Part shown: in pieces, positions 48,704 to 58,400 of the stretch
Layout of the letters: the number at the start of each line of letters is the position of its first letter
Position numbering within the stretch: the stretch's first letter is position 1
From: Pseudeuparius sepicola
Lineage: Eukaryota; Arthropoda; Insecta; Coleoptera; Anthribidae
Direction of reading: 5' to 3'
Length of the DNA: 64,000 bases
Assembly: GCA_963920635.1 (NCBI GenBank)
Contig: OY987298.1
Coordinates: 55,283,949 to 55,347,948 of the forward strand
Position numbers and translations under genes: made by a program
The notes under the pieces: generated by a model
Seen by the model: the letters and a program-made list of their open reading frames with translations, nothing else
Database searches by the model: none
Told to the model about the DNA's origin: nothing

Positions 48704-51261
48704 CAGTGTGGATAGAAATTGTGGAATATTGCTTATATTTCTTAAAATATTCCTCATATCAAAAACTTGTTTTAATAAAAGTGTTAGGGGAAATTATTTC
48801 CCGTTTAGTGATATAATGCAATCACTCGTAGCACAAAAAAATGTGGTTGCCATGTTAACCGATTTAATTTTTTTAAATGGCACCATATACTTTTTTTTGT
48901 GAAAATTGATACATTGGAACTTTCTGAATACGATACAATACAATTTTAATGGGGTCGCATAAGAAAAAAATACAAAAAAATTAAGTTTTCTATTATACTA
49001 TTGACAATGTTTATCAAAATAATTATTAACGTCAAGTTAGCCATGCCAAAATCAGAACAATGCGAAACTGTCACTAGCTGTATTACTGTGTACATTGTTA
49101 CACAGTATTAATACTAAAACTCTCTATGTTACACATCATGCTATAACCCGGTACATTCCTAAAGACAAGAAAAGAAAGTACAGAAAGCTAGAAAGATCGA
49201 AAGGAAATGATTGGAAAGATTCAAGTAAGATTCAACTAAACCGGTTTCACAGGGGAAGACCACCCCCACAGTGACGATTCTAATGCAAATAGGTATGAGT
49301 CCCTAACTATGACAAGAAAACATAATGAGAAAGAAAGGAATGAGAAAGTGTGTCGTTCATGTTGGATATGACCTAAGCGGAAAGTACGGTAAGTTTAAGA
49401 AACTATATAGACCCCAGAGATGTTGGCTAATGTCGACATTCTTATTTCAGAAGAAGCGGAACACCCACAGAACACAACTCTAAGAGCGTCTTGGTGAAGT
49501 AAAAAAGATTATCAGTGAACTAGTGACCGGAAAAATTAGTGCGCCAAGTGAAAGTGAATGACGTTCGAGGGATTTTATCTCTGAAAATAAAAGCCCAATT
49601 TGTACGAGGGGTTTTGCTAATGGGCAAAATAGGGCTTGAGAATAAAATTATCTAGAAAAATTTCCGGCACGAGTGGTATTTGTCGGGACTATTTCTCGAA
49701 TACGATTTAATAATTTCTGTATTATTTTTTCTATGTTTACATTTCCAAAACGATTCATTTTGAACGAGTTTATTGACAGCTTGGACTGTAGCGTTCGAGT
49801 AAACAAACATGACGCTTGGATATCCAAGGCAAATGCGATTATACCTACACCCTGTCAGCGTTGGTTTATTTTCTGAATGTGTCATAAATTTAAACGGAGA
49901 CGGAGGTCCAATAACCAATATTTAGTAATGTAAAAGTTATATAAATTCATTGATACAATGCTTTAATAGTACCGCAACATAATTTATAAGCTGCATAATT
50001 TAGAACAGTGTGAAACACACAAATTTTAAGAAGTAGGTACGTGTTTGTATCCAACAGATTCGCGGTTGCTAAGCAACGAAGTGATAATTTGCACAAGTGC
50101 AATTACCACGATAATTTGCATAAGTGCAATTATCGCTAGCAGAGGCATATGATTGGTTGGATTTTTATGGAAGGAGCTACCTTGTTGGATGCAAGCAGTA
50201 TGAGGGAAATAATCATCCTAATCTCTTCATCGCGCCGTGTCGGCCGAGTCAGCCGGTTAGCCATTCGGTGGTGGCGTGTTCATGACGTAATAAAAAACTC
50301 GGAATTTTATAGGTTTCGGGATCATGAAGAAAATCCTGGGACCACACTTTTTGAGTAAAATCCCAGTACTGAATACCAGGACTGGAAACCCTGGTCAAAA
50401 CTAACCATCAACATTTGACCATAATTTCCGAATGCATTTTTCGCCTACAATACAAATAATCTTGTACTGAAAATATTCCATCTCATAGATGCAGAAAGCA
50501 AGTCAGTGGCGGTCGTAAAACAGGTAAAAATGTGGTATAGAAAAAAAATAATTCCGGCTTTAAAAAAAAGTTGGAATTTTTTTAGTTACAATTTCACATT
50601 CAGGGTATTTTTCCCTACCAGTTGTTAAAATTAATGTACTTATGAATAAATCACCCTGTATACTACACAGACAAAAATGTGACGGACTAATATTACATTT
50701 CTTGTGTTATAACTACCTCAGTATTTCTTTTTTTATCACCCATGTGACTTATTTTCCTCTGCTTTAAAGGTCTTGGCAACGATATTCCACATTTCTTATA
50801 CAGGATGGTGCAGTCATGATGTAAAAAATTTTAACCACTAGTTGGGGATGCCTACATAAATGGAAAATGTGAATTTTTTTTTTTGTTGGAGTTTAAAACA
50901 TGGGGCAAACCAACCTTAGCAACCGAGTAACTTGACGCTTATGGTTGAATTATGACCGCTATTGTCACATTTCATTGTTCTATGTTATAAAGTTTATGAA
51001 ACTTATTCATTCATGCTCCAATGTTTGCTCAAGGACCTCCCATGAATTTCCGCACCCACATCATAATTTTTAAGTCATACGGGAATGTGGCTACCGGCAA
51101 CACTACAAAATCGCAATGACGCCTACCGTGATCCGTTTAACAGTGTTGTTTTTTTATTGTTTTTTTTTTTATAAGCATCAAAAGGGCCTGACAGTTATTA
51201 TGAACGCGATTGTTTACCGACGACTGGCCTCTGGCGCGGGCCAGTGGGCCAACTACTACTA
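48704..51261. other. Intergenic, mostly unassigned
   Basis: Includes a short palindrome TACTGTGTA/TACACAGTA at 49084-49107, unassigned purine-rich sequence at 49,150-49,400 and hairpin-repeat debris near 50,720-50,800. None supports a gene. Confidence 0.4.
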
Positions 51262-51529
51262 AAGTCTATCCAAGTTACAGCGGCAGTAGATATAAACAAA
51301 ACCACATGAACGCATTGCTCTCGATTACCAGGATTTGACTAATATGAGATTCCAAGTGGCGCTTGTAATTCTGAACTAATTCTTTTACCTTTCGTGGATC
51401 TTTATAAACTTCGCGATCCGATCTAAAATATGCATAAACACTTGAGATTTTACGATGGCCAAATCATTAAGAGAATAGGTCATGCGGTGGCCAATGTTTT
51501 GATTCGCTGCCTCTGGAACTTGGATATAG
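51262..51529. mobile_element. MITE, AAGTCTATCCAAGTTACAG family, copy 2
   Basis: It starts AAGTCTATCCAAGTTACAGC after TA and ends GGAACTTGGATATAG before TA. It matches the reverse complement of 18754-19131 over both ends and much of the interior but is about 110 bp shorter through an internal loss. This confirms a dispersed family. Confidence 0.75.
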
Positions 51530-51679
51530 TAAGATTGGCACATCAGGTAAGAGAAGTAGTTAATTAATATTATTACAGATTTCTTATACGCAAGTTCTTA
51601 CACTGAAGAATAGTTGGCTCCACTCAAAGACAAAAAAAAATCTAAGAAATATGACAGTATAACTGAAATCTTGAATATG

Positions 51680-51890
51680 ATTAATAGGTTTTTCATTGAT
51701 GCATGCCCAACTTTTTACCATAGGAAAATATAAAATTTCATTAAAAGCAGAACTGAAAATTCAATTATAAAGACTGTGAAGAATCTCAAAAATAAAAGAA
51801 CTGAAGTTGCATATGAGATGCCAGTATCTGTACTGAAGAAGGTGGCTGAGGAGATATCTGGAGATATCTCTCATGTTGTAAATCTCAGTG
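51680..51890 (+). pseudogene. Non-LTR retrotransposon RT fragment
   Basis: Translation contains KTVKNLKNKRTEVAYEMPVS followed by VLKKVAEEISGDISHVVNLS, which follows the RT pattern (I-x-x-LKN-x-x-(S)-x-x-x-DE(I/M)P-x-x-(L)-(L/I)K ... L-x-H(I/V)-x-NLS). Preceding pieces are frame-broken. No flanking structure remains. Confidence 0.6.
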
Positions 51891-51894
51891 ATGT

Positions 51895-52030
51895 AATGTA
51901 TCGAGATACGTGTATCTAGATACTTTTTATGTACCTAGATACATACCCAGATACTTACAAAAATCTGAATCTGCTTTAGTATCTAGATCCTTTTGAAAGT
52001 ATCTAGATACTTAAATACTAGATACATTTT
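51895..52030. repeat. Array of TATCTAGATAC palindromic motifs
   Basis: GTATCTAGATAC and close variants (ACCTAGATACAT, CCCAGATACTT, TAGTATCTAGATCC, ATACTAGATACA) recur at least eight times in about 130 bp, on both strands because the motif is self-complementary. Confidence 0.8.
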
Positions 52031-52801
52031 TTAGCCAAGATGCCAAGGGGCGCCATGTAAAGATTTGAACAAATTATAAAGATCTATCTAGCGATTTCAT
52101 TTTGATGTAGGTAAGAGCATTGTTTTTGCCAATAGTTATCCAACCGCAGCAACGCAAAACTAGCTAGGCACATTTTGTGCCTAGTTTTGTGTTTTGTTTG
52201 ATACTGCTATCGCCACGAAAAAAAGTTGCATCCGTGGAAAAAAACCAAGAGCTTCCTATGCATCCTATCAATTACTATATTTTTGAAATTCCTGGGAAAA
52301 AAAACTGTGCACTAGGAGTTGCCAAATTCGGCATGCTAGTTTACCAGCTGACCAGGATAAGCGCCATTAATTAAACGTGATGATGATTTCGGTTCATATT
52401 ACACAATTTTTTCCATCTGCATTAAAAATTTTTTATATCATGACTTAACCTCATATAAAGTTGAACTTCAGTGCCTTAATACAATATGTCCTTGCATGAA
52501 CTTAACGGAATATTTTTATTATCAATTTTTTGTTGCCAAAAAATAAAATTAATGTTTTTAAACCACCGTAAGTTTTGCAACTTTTGGGAAAGAAAAACAA
52601 AATTAACGTTTAAACTTTTGCAACAAGTAACATAATTGAAATATTATGAAATGAAATTACCTACCTGTAAAAAATATTACCTGCAATCAATAATTAAGGT
52701 TTCACCCACTATTTACAGTGTGGTAATATCCATGGCACACACTGTTCAGTAATAAACCATTACCGCATACTGTGCTATAAGAATAACGCAAAGCACCTGT
52801 T

Positions 52802-52927
52802 TACAGTTCATGCACTCTAAGCTGACACGTGAAAACCTCAGTCTAAGCGCTAGCGATCCATAAACAGCTTATTATATGGCGCTTAGACTGAGGTTCCCGC
52901 ATGTCAGCTTAGAGTGCACGGACTGTA
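52802..52927. mobile_element. Palindromic MITE (126 bp), about 50-bp arms
   Basis: TACAGTTCATGCACTCTAAG pairs with CTTAGAGTGCACGGACTGTA, and the stem continues through AACCTCAGTCTAAGCGC / GCGCTTAGACTGAGGTT. The loop is short. The arms are strongly conserved, so it is young or under folding constraint. Confidence 0.7.
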
Positions 52928-53834
52928 TGTACCAGGAACAAAAAACATCACGTTTATAGACACTTTTGGCAGCTGACTTAATTTAATGGCATATACTCTC
53001 AAATTCAAAAATGATGACATATTATGTATCTTTTTAATAAAATTGTGTATTAATACTTATATATCCGGTGGCAAATCCTATCCTGCCTTTCAGACATTTT
53101 GCATAACAATCAAGATTTAAATGACAAAAGTAATTGAGTAAAGGCAGTGCATTAATGGATATTTCATACCGTTGAGTTATAGACATGCCAAGAATGGATA
53201 ATGGATGGATTAAGATTTTAACCAACAAATTATGAAAGATCATTGTTTGTATTGTAACATCCACTGGAAACCGGAAAGCAAAGCTGGATTGTATTTATTT
53301 GAGTACTTACTTTTGTAAGTAATGCATTATCTATGCCTTTCTAATTTGTTGGAGTATTTATATGTATTATAAAAAATTATAGGTATACATATACTTGTAT
53401 ACATTATTAGATTTTAAGGTATTCGAATACAATTTAGAATATTTATATACAATATATAATATACTAATTTACCATTCCAACCCAGCTTTGATACAGTTCC
53501 TATACGTTCTTTGTTAGCTATATCTTCGAGTCAACGGAAAATCATAATTTGAACATGTTTTTTTTTCTAAAACTATCTATAGTATACAGCTACTTGCTAG
53601 CTACCCCAAGTTTCCATTTATGTCATAAAAGTATTCTCACTTCAAGACAATTTAATTGCAGTCTCTACAGAATCCCGTCTATTTGCCAAAAAAACTAAAT
53701 ATATTTTTTGTGATTTTAAATCAATAATTGAAAAAATAATCATTTAGTTCACTTTGCGTGCGATTTGTTAAAATGCAGGGCCTCCATGACAATAGAAATA
53801 TGGTATTAAAGATTGAACAATTCAATAGCAAATC
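52928..53834 (-). other. Probable 3' UTR and flank of the RFX7-like gene
   Basis: This lies directly downstream of the stop codon at 53835-53837 on the minus strand. It is AT-rich with no repeat recognised. Minus-strand AATAAA occurs at 53294-53299, about 540 bp after the stop, and is a candidate polyadenylation signal. The true end cannot be read from sequence. Confidence 0.45.
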
Positions 53835-55402
53835 CTAGTTAATATGACCACCATAGCTTTGCGGAATTAAGATGCCATCATCGTCCATTAAAGTATCACC
53901 ATTTTCAATGAGACCAAATTCACCCTCCAAGCCAAAACCTTTCTCCTGCATATTGTTGTCACAATTGTTCATGTTCAAATTTTGAATAAATTGTACGTTT
54001 TCAGGTAAGTCATCAGCACGGATTGGCTGGCCATTTAACAAACAATCCCCATTTATGTTGTTGTAAGTGAAAGCTTCACTGGAAGTTAAGGGAGTTGATG
54101 GGTATGACCTTGAACTCACTGTAAAGTTTTTGACTGGCAATCCTTCCCGCTTGACGTTTTGTGAAAATGGCAGAGGAGTATTTGGAACGGACCTTGATGG
54201 GCTGCACTTTGGCTTGAAGCTCGTATCAACATGTATGCTTTGGGAACGTACTAAAATGCGTGGGTTTGGTATTTCGTTACCAACATTTTCAAATGATGCA
54301 GAAGGGAAATTATTTGGCAGCTCAACGTTATTGTTGTCCAAATGTAGGCCAAAGGAGGGCAAACACTGATTGTTAGCAGTTACATCTAGGTTAAGCATAT
54401 CGATGTTGTTGTTATCACAAGCCTGTTCTTCGAGTGAATTCAGGATGAGCTTCACGTTTTCGCTCTCGGGTTCTTGCAATGGGTCCACTAATTCAGAAAA
54501 ATCATTACGCAAATTTTGGATAAACGCATAGTTATTATTTTTCAACATTTGGTTAAGAGGGACAGACTGTGACCTGCACAACAAATCCATGTTGCCTTGC
54601 ATGTCATCAGTAACTACCTGCACTGCAACTTCCTGAGATGCCTCGTCAATTAGTGGCATGGCAGTGTAACCTGGCCTGTAGGGCACTTTGCTGTTAGAGT
54701 TCAGCAGCTTGTGTAAAACAGAACTGTGGCTTAACATCGGGCTGGCTGGTGCAGACATTGGCATGTAGTTCTTTCCGCTAAATTGTGCTTGCTCAGTGGG
54801 TAAGTCAAGCAACAGGTCAGCTTCCTTTTTAACCTTCACAGTTTTACGATTGTCTTGGTTCAACATGATCCCAGTATTTTGGTGAGTATTATTCTTTGGG
54901 CGTGAAATAGGTGTATTCCTCGGACTGACAAATGGACTGACGTTGGTGCTGGAGCACATGGAATGGGAACCACTAGGTGACGGTGGTCCAGGTGATATGG
55001 GCGTAAAACTGAAATTCTTTCTCCTTGTGTTGGGGCTTGCTGGAACTGCCTCTTCAAGTGTTTCGAAGCTTACCCTCCTCTTAGTGTGACTAGCAGTGGT
55101 GGGATGGTTCTGATTCATGTGTGGAACAGCAGTTACAGCTGCTTCAATCTGTTTGACAGGAGGCTGGGTTATTACAGGACCGTTCAGGGTACAGGTAAGT
55201 TCTGGTAATGGTGCGACCAAAGGGTGTAAGATCGATTCTATGTTTGCCTTGCTGTCAGAAATTCCGTTTCGTTCCAAGAGCTGACGCAGGGTAGATAGCT
55301 TGGATGAGTTTCCTTCAGCATTAGATGTGCTGATAATCTTTTCGGTATTGTTGAAATATTTTGAGAGTTCCTCTTCATGTTCTTGTTGACTATTGTTTGT
55401 TC
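53835..55402 (-). CDS. RFX7: RFX7-like terminal coding exon
   Basis: 1,568 nt, acceptor TTTCTCAG at 55403 on the minus side, stop at 53835-53837. It encodes about 522 residues: an acidic/coiled start (HEEELSKYF), TLRQLLERNGISDSKANIES, then the Ser-Pro-rich core beginning KRRVSFETLEE, a basic KTVKVKKE, an acidic NSLEEQACDNNNID stretch, RSQS motifs twice, paired SVPNTP and SYPSTP motifs, and an acidic end (DTLMDDDGILIPQSYGGHIN). Low-complexity Asn stretches and no enzyme motifs suit a nuclear regulatory region. The reading frame runs through TTG at 55275 and does not start there. Confidence 0.75.
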
Positions 55403-58400
55403 CTGAGAAACATTATTACGTTCTAAGTAACTCAAATTTGGGAAAATTACTGGATATATTAATCAATCCCAGAATAAATTATTAAAATGTGAACTTACCT
55501 AAATACTCATCCATGGCATCTTTGGCAACAGTGCTCACACTATTTAACCTTTCTCGAGTTAGTGGGAAGTCATCGGGAATGTCATCACAGACATCATTGA
55601 TAAGGTGGTTGCCATCATCATCACTGGGCTTGTCCTTAAAAATATAAATATCGAAAAAAAAATCACAAACCTTGTAAATAATAAGTAGCATTGTGAAGGG
55701 GGTATAGGGATTAGATTTTGGATATTGATTTACACATGTTAACACTGTTTCATCTCATACCCTATGTTCATGATTTTTCTATTACAGTAAGTCCGGGAAA
55801 TTGTGACACCTATTGGACATTCCCTCATAAGCAGCTACAGGTCTAATAATAATAATTGTATGACATGAAAGGCAGCTCTTTCGGCTACCATATACTACAA
55901 AGTTGGAATTTCTTACAATGGAGATGTGTCGTAATATCAGTTGTTTTTTTTATTACCGAGGTGTCACATTTAACCTCCAAATTTCTAAATGTGACACATT
56001 TTAGTTATAATTGTGACTTGGCATCTATCACTCTTAGATTTTATTTCTTTTAATTGTGACATGTTGTAGGCAACTAAATGTGACTTTTTCACTATTTTTA
56101 AATAGAATGTATGGAATTGCCTGCCTACAAAAAATTGAGGCTAAATGTGACTTTATTAATAAATCGTAACAATAAAAAGAGGTCAATAATGTGACACATT
56201 TTCACCTTGCTTAATTTTTATTCGGTGCATATTATAAAAAATAAAAAAAAATAAAAAACTCTGTCATCGTATACATAGTAACAAAAAAATAAATTCTCTA
56301 TTACTCATTCTGGTACTCATGAGCTTGGCGATATTTAGAGTTGCACTCTAACATACAGATGAGTCAAAAGATAACAAAAAATGTACTCTATCGCCTCTGT
56401 CAATAAGAGGCGATGGCAATATTTTGAAAATACGATCTAGTTCGATTTCGTTGTCTCTATCCTCTTGGCCAAACAAAGTAATCTCCTTTTCTTCTGTCGC
56501 AGTTATAACACATTCCTGTCACAATTACCCGGCGACGATACAAAATGAATGGTAAATGTGACAGCACCTATAATTTCACAATTAAACATTTCGAGGTTAT
56601 GAGTAACCTTCATTCGAGAAATAATGTCTAATCACTATTATTTGGCACACTAATGATATTAGAAATAGCTACTTGCTGTACTTTGTACAATTTTTTATCC
56701 AATAATGCCGAATTTGTGAAAACCATCAAATATCGGGCGAGGAATTTTCAGCCACCACCGACAACTTTACGACTCCCGGTCAACAGCCGGCTTTAGGCAA
56801 CTGTTCGTGCTGCCTCGTGCAGTATGAATTGGAACTAAAGGGCGCGTAGTTTTGAAAGTGCTGCAAAGAGTCACATTTAGCCACATGTCACATTTTGCCG
56901 GACTTACTGTAAATATATTTTAGCTGCAAGCATAAAAATAATGAAATATACTTATATAAATACAGAAATGGCCTGTCGGGGCCCCTATTTGTTTATTTTT
57001 CTGAACAAGAAACCGCTGCCAATCCAATCATTACCTCCACATCACTCTTTTTAAATCCATTATTTAATAGTAAATTTTAATATTGTACATTATACCAACA
57101 TAATTTCACATTTTAGACCTACATCCCCTCATAACCATTCTAATTTACTTTTTTTTTTTGTTTCTGGAAAGTGCAAAGTAATGCCAAAATTGAACTCTTT
57201 GACACAGGAAACACCATATATACCGGGTGAGTCATTAGTATGGGAAAGCTCAAGTGCTCTTATACCGTTCAACATATTGAAATGCAACAAGTTCCGTTAA
57301 ATTTAGTACCCTAAAGAGTATCTTTTAAAATTATTTTGGACTAAACAGGTCATCTCCTTTTTGCAGGACCGTACTCAACTTAATTTTTTTAAATGGCACC
57401 CTTTAAATTTTTTTACATATTTAAATTCGCGGTTTTATAGGCTTCATAATGCCGTTTTGCTTTTGAAATTTGGACTAGCCAATCAAAAGTTATGGAAATT
57501 TTTATGGATAAAATTGAGTTTGCAGGTAGCTATTTTAAATGTTGCTGAAGACTTATTTTTTGTTTAATTGCACTGAGATTTGGTGCGTTTGTAGAGGACA
57601 CTTTGACGCTTTTGCTACTAAACACGTCTCTTTATTTCATTCCGTTATTTTTTAGTGGCGATTCAAAATTTTCGAATTTCTAACGACCATAACTTTTTTT
57701 TCAAATGCATTGCCCTATTTTTTATCACTTTATCGTATTCAGGAGATCATTTTGCACCTTTTTTATTTAGTATGTCCTATTCCAAAAATGGCCGGTTATG
57801 AAGATAATAAACATTTTCGGAGACACAACGCATTTTGCACAAAATTTACGATACTTACTATCTCAGTGTGCCATGGAAGTTAAAAACAAGTTCCCCACCG
57901 AGATGTGACAGGTGACACGTAATTCTCAGATGCATTATTGTTTAGTTGCGTTGTTTAGTCCTTATTAAAACGTAAAAACAATGAATTTTACAAAAGATGA
58001 AATGGTCGATATGATTTATGTGTTAGGGGAGAGTGAAAGACATCCCTTGTTAGCATCAAGAATTTACGCCCAAAGATACCCAGACAGAAGACAACCCAGA
58101 GCACGGGACTTCCGAAAAGTCCAATTAAAATTTGAAGAAACAGGGACTGTATGCCATCAAAAGCACAAGCGAAGAAAACCTGCGACTGAAGGGGAAAACC
58201 AAGACTTAGTCATGCAAGGTGTTGTGGAAAACCCTCATACAAGTTCGAGAGCCATAAGTACAAGGTCTTAACGAAAATGATTTTCTAACAAGACAAAACT
58301 TTTGTTTATGGGCACGCCATATGGCTCGACTACAACCAAATTTTTTTGATTTTGTGTTATTTACCGATGAATGTACCTTTAGAAAAGATGGCAAAGTAAA

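Larger units (their letters stand above)
46126..50658. mobile_element. Pair of inverted CAGGGTGATTTATTC termini 4.5 kb apart (possible composite element)
   Basis: CAGGGTGATTTATTCGTAAA after TA at 46126 is mirrored by GAATAAATCACCCTG before TA at 50658; similarity extends about 40 bp inward (TTTTAACCAC versus TTTTAACAAC). It could be one element disrupted by others (46791-47271, 48117-48703) or two separate MITE ends. A related end occurs near 50800-50860. No transposase was found between. Confidence 0.45.

Noticed and set aside
48476..48902. Three overlapping plus-strand frames
   Set aside because: Mostly within a MITE-like element; cysteine-rich stretch has no recognisable motif.
54067..54369. 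100-codon plus-strand frame
   Set aside because: Antisense shadow of the RFX7-like terminal exon.
53835..55402. CREB-regulated transcription coactivator (CRTC) as the identity of the Ser-rich exon
   Set aside because: RSQSVP/SVPNTP/SYPSTP and FTPISPGP motifs fit RFX7 better and no CRTC N-terminal CREB-binding motif is seen.
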